This document shows positions 27,433-37,047 of a DNA stretch of 64,000 nucleotides, one piece after another; the stretch's first letter is position 1; each line of letters starts with the position of its first letter. The stretch is from Changchengzhania lutea (GTDB lineage Bacteria; Bacteroidota; Bacteroidia; Flavobacteriales; Flavobacteriaceae). A program made the translations under genes and the position numbers. The notes under the pieces are model-generated. The model searched no databases and was not told the DNA's origin. It was given only the letters and a program-made list of their open reading frames with translations. The stretch is taken from assembly GCF_006974145.1 (NCBI RefSeq), contig NZ_CP039456.1, positions 1,952,001 through 2,016,000 of the forward strand. The letters are read 5' to 3'.

Positions 27433-28899
27433 TTAGGCTCGTGGTAAATCGTTATCATCTTTAAGAGGTAAATCAGAAGATCCCATCAAATACGCATCAA
27501 CATAATGAGCCGCTTGACGACCTTCAGAAATGGCCCAAACAATTAGTGACTGACCTCTGCGCATATCGCCTGCTGCGAAAACACCAGGAACATTGGTTGC
27601 ATAACTATGCGTGGTGGCTTTTACATTGGTTCTAAAATCTGTTTCCAAGCCCAGTTGTTCTATTAAGGTTTTCTCTGGCCCAGTAAAACCTAAGGCTAGT
27701 AATACCATATCACAATCCCATATTTTTTCAGTGCCAGGAAGTTCTTTTAATTCTGGGCGTTGCCCTTTATTAAAAATCCATTCAACTTCAACTGTTTTTA
27801 ACCCGGTTAGATTACCGTCGTTATCACCTAAAAACTCCTTAGTGGATATGCTAAAAAACCGTTCAACCCCTTCTTTGTGAGAAGAACTCGTGCGTAGACG
27901 CATCGGCCAATAGGGCCATGGTTGGTTTGCTGGTCTGCCCGTACTTGGCTTGCTTAAAATCTCGAAGTTTGTAACCGATTTAGCACCGTGTCTATTGGAT
28001 GTGCCTATACAATCAGACCCTGTATCACCACCACCAATAACAATAACGTTTTTATCTTTTGCTGTGAGGATAACTTCAAAATCAGTCAGGCCATCAACAC
28101 GCTGATTGTTTTGTTTTAAGAAATCCATAGCTTGATGCACGCCTTTTAATTCGGCACCTTTAACAGGGATTGGCCGTCTTATGGTTGCGCCACCACAAAG
28201 CACAATAGCACTAAATTCTTCTCTTAAGGTGTCTATACTAATATCCTTGCCAACGTGGGCATTGGTTTTGAAAATAATACCTTCTTCTTCCAAAACAGAA
28301 ATACGTCTGTCTATAATATGCTTCTCAAGTTTAAAGTCTGGAATGCCATAACGTAATAAGCCACCTACTTTAGCATCGCGCTCAAACACAGTCACCTGAT
28401 GTCCCGCTCTGTTTAATTGTTGTGCTGCTGCTAAACCAGAAGGGCCTGATCCAATAACAGCTACTGATTTTTCTGTTCTATTAAGTGGTGGTTGTGCTGT
28501 AATCCAACCTTCCTTAAAGGCTTGTTCTACAATATTTTTCTCAATATTTTCAATGGTTACGGGATCTTCATTAATACCTAAAACACACGCTTCTTCGCAC
28601 GGTGCCGGACATAATCGGCCTGTAAACTCTGGGAAGTTATTTGTAGAATGCAAAATTTTTGCTGCTTCTTTCCATTTTCCTTTGTAAACATTATCATTAA
28701 AATCGGGAATTAGGTTTCCTAATGGGCAGCCGCTATGACAAAACGGAATCCCACAATCCATACACCGAGCACCTTGATTTCTCAACGCTTTTTCGTCCAT
28801 GGGTTGGGTGAATTCCTTATAATTCGTTAAGCGCTTATCTACAGCGTCATACTGCTCAACCTCTCTTTGAAACTCCATAAATCCTGTTATCTTTCCCAT
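27433..28899 (-). CDS. gltD: Glutamate synthase small (beta) subunit
   Basis: Passes electrons from NADPH to the large subunit for glutamate formation. In the 488 residues, the N-terminal cysteine set for the [4Fe-4S] clusters is complete (CMDCGIPFCHSGCPLGNLIP and LCPAPCEEACVLG). The FAD-binding motif is VAVIGSGPSGLAAAQQL and the NADPH-binding motif is VIVIGGGDTGSDCIGTSNRHG. It ends with GVFAAGDMRRGQSLIVWAI. It is transcribed after gltB with a 4-base gap. Confidence 0.97.
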   Translation of the reverse strand: MGKITGFMEFQREVEQYDAVDKRLTNYKEFTQPMDEKALRNQGARCMDCGIPFCHSGCPLGNLIPDFNDNVYKGKWKEAAKILHSTNNFPEFTGRLCPAPCEEACVLGINEDPVTIENIEKNIVEQAFKEGWITAQPPLNRTEKSVAVIGSGPSGLAAAQQLNRAGHQVTVFERDAKVGGLLRYGIPDFKLEKHIIDRRISVLEEEGIIFKTNAHVGKDISIDTLREEFSAIVLCGGATIRRPIPVKGAELKGVHQAMDFLKQNNQRVDGLTDFEVILTAKDKNVIVIGGGDTGSDCIGTSNRHGAKSVTNFEILSKPSTGRPANQPWPYWPMRLRTSSSHKEGVERFFSISTKEFLGDNDGNLTGLKTVEVEWIFNKGQRPELKELPGTEKIWDCDMVLLALGFTGPEKTLIEQLGLETDFRTNVKATTHSYATNVPGVFAAGDMRRGQSLIVWAISEGRQAAHYVDAYLMGSSDLPLKDDNDLPRA

Positions 28900-28903
28900 A
28901 GTA

Positions 28904-31900
28904 TTAAAGTGTTATAAGGTTTTCTTCTTCTAATCTAAGCAAGGCTTGTCTATATTCTTCTGGAAGTACTTTTATGAATTTTGGCAATTCCGTTTCCCAT
29001 TTTTCGAGTATGCGTTGTGCTAGCGGACTTAATGTGGCATTATAATGATTTTCAATTAAATCTTTTAATGTCTGAATGTCTTCGTTTTCTGTTACAGGAT
29101 CTAGGTTTAGGCCTTCGCTATTACAGTTACTTTTAAAAGTGTTGTTGGTATCATAGACAAAGGCGATTCCACCACTCATACCAGCACCAAAATTCCTACC
29201 AACTTCTCCCAAGATAACAGCAATACCACCAGTCATATATTCACAACCATGATCGCCAATCCCTTCAACAACTGCTTTCGCTCCTGAATTTCTAACACAA
29301 AAACGTTCCCCAGCTTTTCCATTAATATAAGCTTCCCCAGCGGTAGCTCCGTAAAGCGCAACATTGCCCACAATAACATTTTGCTCTGGAATAATAGTAG
29401 ATTCTTCGGGTACTTTAATAATCAATTTGGCGCCAGACAATCCCTTTCCGAGATAATCGTTGGTATTTCCGCTTACCACTAGAGTTAGGCCTTTTGTGGA
29501 AAATGCCCCAAAACTTTGTCCTGCCGAACCAGAGAAGTTTACCTTCAATGTGTTTTCTGGCAGTCCCTGTGCACCATATATCTTCGAGATTTCATTACTT
29601 AAAAGGGCGCCAAAAGCACGGTCCATATTATTGATTTTGGATTCTAAAACTATTTTTTCCTTTCTGAAAATGGCAGGATGTGCTTGATTTATAATTTTGA
29701 AATCCAATGATTTTTCTAATTGGTGGTCTTGTTGGTCTGTATTATACAAAACGGTTCCTTCTGGAACAGTCACTTGATGCAAAATGGGAGACAAGTCAAT
29801 ACCCACAGCTTTGTAATGCTCAATGGTTTTACTTCGATTCAGTTTTTGTACCTGTCCGACCATGTCATTTACCGTTTTAAAACCGAGTTGTGCCATGATT
29901 TCCCTTAGCTCTTGAGCGATGAAATACATGAAATTTACAACGTGTTCTGGCTTACCCTGAAATTTTTTACGTAGTTCTGGATTTTGAGTGGCGATACCTA
30001 CGGGACAAGTATTTAGATGGCATACACGCATCATAATACAACCCGAAGCTACCAACGGAGCTGTTGCAAAACCGAATTCTTCGGCGCCTAGTAGACAGGC
30101 AACGGCGACATCTCTTCCTGTTTTCAACTGACCGTCACACTCGACTACAATTCGATTTCTCAGGTTATTCATTACCAAGGTCTGTTGTGCTTCAGCTAAG
30201 CCCAATTCCCAAGGTAATCCAGCATGTTTTAATGAGGTTAATGGAGATGCTCCTGTACCGCCATCATGTCCAGAAATCAATACCACATCAGCCTTTGCTT
30301 TCGCAACACCCGCAGCTACTGTTCCTACGCCAACTTCAGAAACGAGTTTCACATTAATGCGTGCTTCACGATTGGCAGACTTTAAATCATATATCAATTG
30401 AGACAAATCTTCAATAGAATAAATATCATGGTGGGGCGGTGGGGAGATTAATCCCACATAAGGTGTGGAATTTCTGGTTTTTGCGATATCAGGATTCACC
30501 TTAGGTCCGGGCAATTGTCCGCCTTCACCGGGTTTGGCTCCCTGCGCCATTTTTATTTGAATTTCTGAAGCATTTGTCAAATAGTTTGACGTCACGCCGA
30601 AACGTCCCGATGCCACTTGTTTGATGGCACTATTTTTCCAATCACCATTAGCATCCTTATAAAAACGATCTTCATCTTCACCTCCTTCGCCAGAATTACT
30701 TTTTCCGCCAATTCTATTCATGGCAACCGCCAAATTTTCATGGGCTTCTTTACTGATGGATCCATAAGACATGGCGCCCGTTTTAAATCGTTTTACGATC
30801 TCTGTCCAAGGCTCCACTTCATCTATAGAAATAGGATCGTAATTTGTAAATTCAAACAAGCCTCTAATCGTCATTAACTGTTTAGATTGATTGTTTATTA
30901 ATTCTGAGTATTCTTTGTAAGAACTGTGTTTATTGGTTCTAACAGATTCTTGCAGTTTTGCAATGGTTAACGGATTAAACATGTGATGCTCACCGTTTCT
31001 TCTCCATCTGTATTGTCCGCCTACCTCTAAATCTAAATCTGCAGCAATTTGCCGTTCTTTAAAAGCATTTTTGTAACGCTTACTAATTTCCTTTTCAATT
31101 TCATGCAATCCAATCCCTTGAATTCTTGTGGCTGTATTAGGGAAATATGTATTTACTACGGTGGTATTAATTCCAATACACTCAAATAATTGTGAACCTC
31201 TGTAGGAGTTAAGTGTTGAGATCCCAATTTTGTTCATCACTTTTAAAATACCTTTTCCAACAGCTTTGTTATAATTCTCGACCGCTTCCAAAGGTTCCAT
31301 CGAAGTGTTTAAATCTTTAATTCTGTCTTCTATAATTTCATTAACCATATAGGGGTTTATGGCACTGGCTCCATAACCAAAAAGTAATGCAAAATGATGC
31401 ACCTCACGCGGTTCTGCCGATTCAATAATGATGCTTACCCGAGAGCGCTTCCCTAAGGTTCTCAGCGCACTATTGATATAGGAACATGCTAATAAAGCGG
31501 GGATTGGTGCTTTATCCTTATTCACATTTCTATCTGAAAGGATTACGATATTAGTACCTTTATCAATGGCTTTTGAAACACAGGACAATGTATCTTCTAG
31601 AGCCTCTTCTAGACCATTGTGTCCCTTATTGATATCATAAAGTGTTGACACCGAGGTGACTTTAAAGTCGGGATTATGATAGCTTTTTATTTTGTCTAAA
31701 TCCTGTTTTGAAATAACAGGATTATTAATTTTGAGCTTTTTACTGTGATCTTCATTGAAATCGAAAATATTCACATCGCTACCTAGAGTTAAACTAATAT
31801 CTGTGATTAATTCTTCTCTAATACCATCTAATGGCGGATTGGTTACCTGAGCAAACAGCTGTTTGAAGTAGTTATATATAAGTTGAGGTCTTTCAGACAA

Positions 31901-33409
31901 AACAGCAAGTGGCGTATCGTTACCCATGGAGCCAATGGGTTCTTTGCCACCTTGTGCCATCGGTAGAATAATTGTGTTTATATCTTCTTCGGTGTACCCG
32001 AAAATAACTTGTCGCTTCGTTAAGTTTTCTTCATTAAAAAACACCGGACAATCATTATAAGGAATGTCTTTTAGATGTACTAAATTGTCATCTAGCCATT
32101 TTTTATAGGGATGTCTTGATGCGATTTCTTCTTTAATTTCTTCATCGTTAATAATGCGTCCTTGATTCATGTCTACCAAAAACATTTTACCAGGTTCCAA
32201 TCTGCCGTGATATTCCACATTTTTAGGCTCAATATCAATCACTCCAGTTTCTGAAGACATAATAACATAACCGCCTTTAGTCACCGTATAACGCGAAGGG
32301 CGCAATCCGTTTCTATCTAATACAGCGCCTATATAATTGCCATCTGTGAAAGGAATAGAAGCAGGACCATCCCAGGGTTCCATAAGACAGGAATTAAACT
32401 CATAAAACGCTTTTTTAGCCTCAGACATGGCCGGGTTTTTTTCCCAGGCTTCTGGTACCAACATCATCATAACTTCGGGTAAAGAACGTCCTGTCATAAG
32501 TAATAATTCTACCACCATATCCATAGAAGCAGAATCTGATTTACCAGGAAGTACAATTGGTAAAATAGTTTTTATATCATCACCAAACCACGCACTCTGC
32601 ATAAGCTCTTGACGTGAGTACATCCTTGCAATGTTACCTCTAAGCGTATTTATTTCACCGTTATGGCACATGTATCTAAACGGTTGCGCCAAATCCCAAG
32701 TTGGGAAGGTGTTTGTTGAGAACCGTTGATGCACTAAAGCCAATCTGGTTACAAAGGAAGAATCATTTAAATCTTTATAAAAAAGCTTGATATCCTCAGG
32801 GACTAAAAGCCCTTTGTAAATAATTATTTTTGTCGATAAACTAGGAAGGTAGAAGTATGAGCTTTCAGAAAGTTTTGAGCCTAGAATTTCATGCTCTGCT
32901 TTTTTTCTAGCGATAAACATTTTTAGATTGAATTGGAAATCGTCCTGCTCTGCATGTTCTTTTCCAATAAATATTTGTTTTATAAAGGGTTGTGTAGTAG
33001 CTGCAATTTCACCTAGTACGGTTTCATCAACAGGCACATTTCTCCAACCAATAACGGTAAGCCCCTGCGCTTCAATATGTTTTTCAAAGACATCAATACA
33101 ATATTTTTGTTGATTTTCCTTTTTTGGTAAAAAAACATTACTCGTACCATATTGACCTGCTTTTGGTAATTTGAAACCGCAATTTTCTACAAAAAAATCA
33201 TGAGGAATATCAATTAATATACCTGCGCCATCACCCGTTTTACCATCAGCACTAACCGCTCCTCGATGTTCTAGTTTTTCTAGAATTTCAAGGGCCTTGT
33301 GTATAATGTCATTGGACTTAATTCCTTTTAAGCTACAAATAAAACCTGCGCCACAATTATCGTGTTCAAATTCAGGCAGATACATTCCTTGTTTCTTCAG
33401 CATAATCAT
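28904..33409 (-). CDS. gltB: Glutamate synthase large (alpha) subunit
   Basis: Makes two glutamates from glutamine and 2-oxoglutarate. The 1501-residue chain has a short propeptide before the catalytic Cys (EHDNCGAGFICS), so the mature enzyme starts there. In order come the glutaminase domain, a central domain, the FMN/2-oxoglutarate synthase domain (GEGGEDEDRFYKD, GAKPGEGGQLPGPKV, SGHDGGTGASPLTS) with the [3Fe-4S] cysteines (CIMMRVCHLNTCPVG), and the glycine-rich beta-helix (GGIAVILGEVGRNFGAGMSGG). An ATG two codons inside (33403) is an alternative start. With gltD it forms an operon next to the Amt-PII genes. Confidence 0.98.
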   Translation of the reverse strand: MIMLKKQGMYLPEFEHDNCGAGFICSLKGIKSNDIIHKALEILEKLEHRGAVSADGKTGDGAGILIDIPHDFFVENCGFKLPKAGQYGTSNVFLPKKENQQKYCIDVFEKHIEAQGLTVIGWRNVPVDETVLGEIAATTQPFIKQIFIGKEHAEQDDFQFNLKMFIARKKAEHEILGSKLSESSYFYLPSLSTKIIIYKGLLVPEDIKLFYKDLNDSSFVTRLALVHQRFSTNTFPTWDLAQPFRYMCHNGEINTLRGNIARMYSRQELMQSAWFGDDIKTILPIVLPGKSDSASMDMVVELLLMTGRSLPEVMMMLVPEAWEKNPAMSEAKKAFYEFNSCLMEPWDGPASIPFTDGNYIGAVLDRNGLRPSRYTVTKGGYVIMSSETGVIDIEPKNVEYHGRLEPGKMFLVDMNQGRIINDEEIKEEIASRHPYKKWLDDNLVHLKDIPYNDCPVFFNEENLTKRQVIFGYTEEDINTIILPMAQGGKEPIGSMGNDTPLAVLSERPQLIYNYFKQLFAQVTNPPLDGIREELITDISLTLGSDVNIFDFNEDHSKKLKINNPVISKQDLDKIKSYHNPDFKVTSVSTLYDINKGHNGLEEALEDTLSCVSKAIDKGTNIVILSDRNVNKDKAPIPALLACSYINSALRTLGKRSRVSIIIESAEPREVHHFALLFGYGASAINPYMVNEIIEDRIKDLNTSMEPLEAVENYNKAVGKGILKVMNKIGISTLNSYRGSQLFECIGINTTVVNTYFPNTATRIQGIGLHEIEKEISKRYKNAFKERQIAADLDLEVGGQYRWRRNGEHHMFNPLTIAKLQESVRTNKHSSYKEYSELINNQSKQLMTIRGLFEFTNYDPISIDEVEPWTEIVKRFKTGAMSYGSISKEAHENLAVAMNRIGGKSNSGEGGEDEDRFYKDANGDWKNSAIKQVASGRFGVTSNYLTNASEIQIKMAQGAKPGEGGQLPGPKVNPDIAKTRNSTPYVGLISPPPHHDIYSIEDLSQLIYDLKSANREARINVKLVSEVGVGTVAAGVAKAKADVVLISGHDGGTGASPLTSLKHAGLPWELGLAEAQQTLVMNNLRNRIVVECDGQLKTGRDVAVACLLGAEEFGFATAPLVASGCIMMRVCHLNTCPVGIATQNPELRKKFQGKPEHVVNFMYFIAQELREIMAQLGFKTVNDMVGQVQKLNRSKTIEHYKAVGIDLSPILHQVTVPEGTVLYNTDQQDHQLEKSLDFKIINQAHPAIFRKEKIVLESKINNMDRAFGALLSNEISKIYGAQGLPENTLKVNFSGSAGQSFGAFSTKGLTLVVSGNTNDYLGKGLSGAKLIIKVPEESTIIPEQNVIVGNVALYGATAGEAYINGKAGERFCVRNSGAKAVVEGIGDHGCEYMTGGIAVILGEVGRNFGAGMSGGIAFVYDTNNTFKSNCNSEGLNLDPVTENEDIQTLKDLIENHYNATLSPLAQRILEKWETELPKFIKVLPEEYRQALLRLEEENLITL

Positions 33410-33866
33410 CAGTATTTTAATTCAAAAAAGCGACTCTACAGCTAAGATATGCAGGAGATTTAAAACTATAGCTATAGCCATTTCATTATTCCGATTTTTA
33501 AAGTGAAGTCAAGCGATTAGTAATTATCTGCTAAAATTTTTGCGGTTTTTTGATAAATGTTCAAACGTGAAATAATAAACAATATTTATGAATCTGTGAA
33601 TTAAATTGAAAGAAAGCTGAATTTATTAAAAAGAAAGCTATTAAAAAATGGAAAAGACTGACAATAATTCATATTCCATTGTTGTTGATAAATCAATAAA
33701 CAAACAAATAAACATAATACCTATAAAAAATTAGGGTAAAAAATATAAAATCTATAAAAATTAATCAATTACCCCTATTTTTTATGGGGGTTAAATGTTT
33801 TTGATATAGTTTTGAGCCATTCTTAAGTATGATAACCAAGAAATTAATTAACTAAAATTTAAGATT
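33410..33866. other. Divergent regulatory gap between gltB and the porin gene
   Basis: The 457 bases are very AT-rich and have no ORF worth keeping. A TAGTTTTG box (33807-33814) fits the Bacteroidota -7 consensus and would start transcription roughly 45 bases before the porin ATG; I find no convincing -33 element. The gltB promoter must lie on the other side. A GC-containing island (TATGGGGGTTAAA) sits just upstream of the -7 box and could be an activator site. Confidence 0.4.
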
Positions 33867-34871
33867 ATGAAAAAAATTATTACACTTTCAATGCTTCTCA
33901 TGGCGACAGTATTATTTGCTCAAGAAGAGGAGCCAGCAAAAAAAGTGTCTATTAGCGGTAGTGTAGATACGTACTACCAAACACTTTTGACTGCTCCAGA
34001 TACCTCTGGACAATCCTTTGGTACCTCATTTGCAGATGAAACTGGTTTTGCTTTAGGTATGGCAAATATTATTGCCTCTTATGAAGGCGAAAAAACAGGC
34101 GTTGTTGCTGATGTGGTTTTTGGACCAAGAGGCGATGCTGCAATTGGTCAAGATCTAGGAATGGGAAATGAAGGTTACTATTTAAACCAATTGTATGCTT
34201 ACTGGAATGTGTCTGAAGGAACGACGTTAACTATTGGACGTTTTAATACGTTTTTAGGGTATGAGGTGATCTCTCCAGTTGGAAATTTCAACTACAGTAC
34301 ATCTTATTTGTTTTCAAGCGGACCATTTTCGCATGTTGGATTAAAAGCTGATTTTTCTTTAAGTGAAGATTTTAGCTTGATGCTTGCTTTTATGAATCCA
34401 ACGGATGTTAATAATAACATGACTGGTGGTTACGCTTTAGGAGCGCAACTAGGCTATGCAGGACAATTCTTAAATCTTTATTATGATGATGACGAGGTTT
34501 TAGGTTTTGAAATAGATTACACAGGTGGCTTCGATTTATCTGATGCGTTCTTCTTAGGTATTAATGGTGCATATCAAACGAGCGACGATGCTGGTTTCTA
34601 TGGCGCAGCGTTATATCCTCAATTTGCAACATCTGATGCTTTTAGTATAGGATTAAGAGGAGAGCTCTTTGGATATCATGCAAAAGATGTTGATGATTTA
34701 CCAAGTGTATTTGCTGCCACCTTAACAGGTAGCTATACTTTGGAAAACTTAATTATCAAGCCAGAAATTAGATTGGATTCTTGGAGTAATGATGAACCAT
34801 ATTTTGATTCTGATGGTGCTGCTTCAGAGAGTTTAGCTGCCTTTACATTAGCTGCTATCTACTCATTCTAA
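33867..34871 (+). CDS. Outer-membrane porin-like beta-barrel protein
   Basis: A 334-residue protein with a signal peptide (MKKIITLSMLLMATVLFAQ, mature from EEEPAKK). The rest is alternating beta strands: VSISGSVDTYYQTLL, FALGMANIIASYEG, LTIGRFNTFLGYEVISPVGNFNY, then repeated strands down to a terminal aromatic strand ending in AAIYSF, the usual outer-membrane assembly signal. Many flavobacteria keep such a porin beside glnB-amt, and here it is the first gene before PII and Amt on the same strand. It may let ammonium or small solutes through, which is inference from position. A stem-loop follows the stop. Confidence 0.8.
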   Translation: MKKIITLSMLLMATVLFAQEEEPAKKVSISGSVDTYYQTLLTAPDTSGQSFGTSFADETGFALGMANIIASYEGEKTGVVADVVFGPRGDAAIGQDLGMGNEGYYLNQLYAYWNVSEGTTLTIGRFNTFLGYEVISPVGNFNYSTSYLFSSGPFSHVGLKADFSLSEDFSLMLAFMNPTDVNNNMTGGYALGAQLGYAGQFLNLYYDDDEVLGFEIDYTGGFDLSDAFFLGINGAYQTSDDAGFYGAALYPQFATSDAFSIGLRGELFGYHAKDVDDLPSVFAATLTGSYTLENLIIKPEIRLDSWSNDEPYFDSDGAASESLAAFTLAAIYSF

Positions 34872-34883
34872 AAAATAAAAAAG

Positions 34884-34916
34884 AGAGAGCATAAAGCCTT
34901 GCGGCTCTATGCTCTT
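34884..34916 (+). other. Stem-loop between porin and PII genes
   Basis: AGAGCATAAAGCC and GGCTCTATGCTCT form a long stem (one mismatch) around TTGC. The plus strand has no T-run after it, so it is not a classical terminator there. It could be a processing or attenuation structure that lowers expression of PII-Amt relative to the porin, or protects the porin mRNA 3' end. Confidence 0.5.
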
Positions 34917-34952
34917 AAATACTAACGCTAAAAATTATAAAACATTAACATT

Positions 34953-35291
34953 ATGAAAAAAATTGAAGCAATCATTAGGAAGTCAAAGTATCGTGTGGTT
35001 AAAGAAGCCCTTCACGATGTTGGCGTGAATTTCTTCTCCTACTGGGATGTTACCGGTCTAGGGAATGAAAAGGAAGGACATGTATATCGTGGGGTGACTT
35101 ACAGCACTAGCGATATTCAACGCAGATACCTTTCTATAGTAGTGAATGATGATTTTGCAGAAAAGACTATTCAAGCCATTTTAAGTTCAGCTGCAACTGG
35201 AGATGTAGGAGACGGTAAAATTTTTGTATCAGATATAAACGAATGTTACCGAATTAGAACAGGAGCCAAAGGCGGAGAAACCTTAAAATAA
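34953..35291 (+). CDS. PII family nitrogen-regulatory protein, divergent T-loop
   Basis: A 112-residue PII trimer subunit that senses 2-oxoglutarate and ATP/ADP and controls Amt. Conserved parts are MKKIEAIIR, VYRGVTY (the Tyr-51 region), the B-loop TGDVGDGKIF and the C-terminal RIRTG. The T-loop is unusual: where classic GlnB/GlnK read GRQKGHTEL, this protein has the shorter GNEKEGHV, so the position of Gln-39, a Mg-ATP/2-oxoglutarate ligand, is Glu. The PKVK segment (Lys-58 region) is replaced by QRRY. It is 26 bases upstream of amt, the standard glnK-amtB pairing. Confidence 0.9.
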   Translation: MKKIEAIIRKSKYRVVKEALHDVGVNFFSYWDVTGLGNEKEGHVYRGVTYSTSDIQRRYLSIVVNDDFAEKTIQAILSSAATGDVGDGKIFVSDINECYRIRTGAKGGETLK

Positions 35292-35317
35292 TAATCATCT
35301 AACATAATACTATAAAC

Positions 35318-36532
35318 ATGGAATTACTTACAACAAATAATGTATGGATGATGATCTGTACGGCACTCGTATTCTTTATGCATTTAGGATTCGCGTTCTT
35401 GGAAATAGGATTAACGAGGCAAAAAAATACAATTAACATACTTTTTAAAAATATATTTATTATTACCGTAGGGCTACTTTTATATTGCCTAGTAGGCTTT
35501 AATTTAATGTATCCAGGTGAATTTAACGGCTTTTTAGGTTTTGCAGGTTTTGGATTGGATGCAACCGCAGCGGCAGATTTAACTTATAATGAAGGCTATA
35601 CCTATTGGACAGATTTCTTATTTCAAGGGATGTTTGCGGCAACTGCAGCTACCATTGTTTCTGGGGCTGTAGCCGAACGCATGAAGATTGTTCCATTTAT
35701 GATTTTTGCAGTCGTATACGTAGGATTCGTTTACCCAATTGCCGGATCATGGAAATGGGGTGGTGGTTTCTTAGATGAACTAGGGTTTTATGACTTTGCA
35801 GGATCTACATTAGTGCACTCCGTTGGTGGATGGGCAGCGCTGGTAGCTGTATGGTTATTAGGGTCTAGAATTGGAAAATTTAAAAATGGTAAACCACAAG
35901 CCATACCAGGGCATAATATTCCAATCGCTACTGCTGGCGTACTTGTTTTATGGTTAGGTTGGTTCGGATTTAATGGTGGATCTGTGCTATCGGCAGATCC
36001 TGCGTTAACCTCATTGACCTTAGTCACCACGTGTTTAGCCGCCGCCGCTGGTGGTGTTGTAGCTATGCTGGTTTCAACAGCGCTATATAAAAACTTGGAT
36101 TTAACTATGTTCCTTAATGGTATTCTTGGAGGCTTAGTCGGTATTACTGCAGGAGCAGATCAAATGGGCCCAACCGATGCCATTTTAATTGGTACTATAG
36201 CTGGGGCAATCATAGTGTTTGCGGTGAGTTTTATAGATAGAATAAAATTAGATGATCCTGTTGGAGCCATTGCCGTGCATTTAATTTGTGGTATTTGGGG
36301 CACATTAGCTGTTGGTATATTTGGTGAGTTGGCAGGCATGGATCAATTTGTGAGCCAATTAATTGGGGTTGGATGCTATGCTGCATTTTGTATTGTATCG
36401 TCATTCATTATTATATTCATTCTTAAGAAAACTATGGGAATCAGGGTTTCTGAAAGAGAAGAATTAGAAGGATTAGATACACACGAACACGGTATGGATG
36501 CCTATCCAGATTTTAGATTAAATGAACATTAA
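35318..36532 (+). CDS. amtB: Ammonium transporter Amt
   Basis: An ammonium channel of the inner membrane, 404 residues with about eleven helices. The channel landmarks are present: FLFQGMFAATAATIVSGAVAER, FVYPIAGSWKWGGGFL, the first pore His in DFAGSTLVHSVGGWAALV and the second in IAVHLICGIWGTLAVGIFG, plus GWFGFNGGS. The cytosolic tail is short (SEREELEGLDTHEHG). It is cotranscribed with the PII gene upstream, which would block it when nitrogen is plentiful. A terminator-like hairpin follows. Confidence 0.96.
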   Translation: MELLTTNNVWMMICTALVFFMHLGFAFLEIGLTRQKNTINILFKNIFIITVGLLLYCLVGFNLMYPGEFNGFLGFAGFGLDATAAADLTYNEGYTYWTDFLFQGMFAATAATIVSGAVAERMKIVPFMIFAVVYVGFVYPIAGSWKWGGGFLDELGFYDFAGSTLVHSVGGWAALVAVWLLGSRIGKFKNGKPQAIPGHNIPIATAGVLVLWLGWFGFNGGSVLSADPALTSLTLVTTCLAAAAGGVVAMLVSTALYKNLDLTMFLNGILGGLVGITAGADQMGPTDAILIGTIAGAIIVFAVSFIDRIKLDDPVGAIAVHLICGIWGTLAVGIFGELAGMDQFVSQLIGVGCYAAFCIVSSFIIIFILKKTMGIRVSEREELEGLDTHEHGMDAYPDFRLNEH

Positions 36533-36560
36533 AATATAAAAATTTAGTTTAGTTAGTGTT

Positions 36561-36604
36561 AAAGGATGCCTTTGTTTAATTACAAGGTGTTCTTTTTCTT
36601 TTTG
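36561..36604 (+). terminator. Probable intrinsic terminator after amtB
   Basis: GGATGCCTTTGT pairs imperfectly with ACAAGGTGTTC around TTAATT, followed by CTTTTTCTTTTT. The stem includes one bulge and G-U pairs. Confidence 0.55.
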
Positions 36605-37047
36605 GGATAACAATAGAAATCCTTCTGGTAGCTATCAAAGGTTTTGCAATATAGTCGAATTTTTAAGCGAATTTTATATTGTAATTGGTGTTAGTTCTAG
36701 ACCCGAGACCCGAGACAGATTAACCCCTAAGCAATAGTTGACATTCAATTTCAGTTACAAGATTACTTTTCTTTGTTCTTTTGCCTTGATGCTAAAGAAC
36801 CAAAAGACCAAAACGATTTATTGGGAAATTGCTGCGCAGCATTCGCCAGTACATGCTTGATTTTAGTTTTTAAAGATGTTTATGTATTCCATCCTAAATT
36901 GAACTGTTTTACTTTGCCCTTAGCTCATTATTTCTGAAAATCGCTGATTCCGACCTCAGGGGGAACTCCAAGTAGCAAGGATGGTTCGGTCTTCAATTTA
37001 TAAAAACCAAAAAAGTTTATTGGATGGCTTCTTTTAAGTTAAATGAT
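36605..37047. repeat. Repeat-rich gap between amtB and ppc
   Basis: This stretch has no plausible gene. At about 36650-36695 lies a copy of the end of the MITE-like element of 19909-20070 (TTTTAAGCGAATTTTATATT, then GTAATTGGTGT). At about 36777-36811, TCTTTGTTCTTTT and AAAGAACCAAAAGA form an imperfect inverted repeat around GCCTTGATGCT, a motif I recall from other flavobacterial intergenic regions. The rest looks like decayed non-coding sequence. The neighbouring genes converge here. Confidence 0.5.

Noticed and set aside
30064-30877. Two open frames on the plus strand inside gltB
   Set aside because: GltB on the other strand is complete with all its motifs; these frames are its shadows.
34884-34916. 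Calling the porin-PII hairpin a terminator
   Set aside because: There is no T-run on the plus strand; the T-rich side faces the minus strand, where no gene ends.
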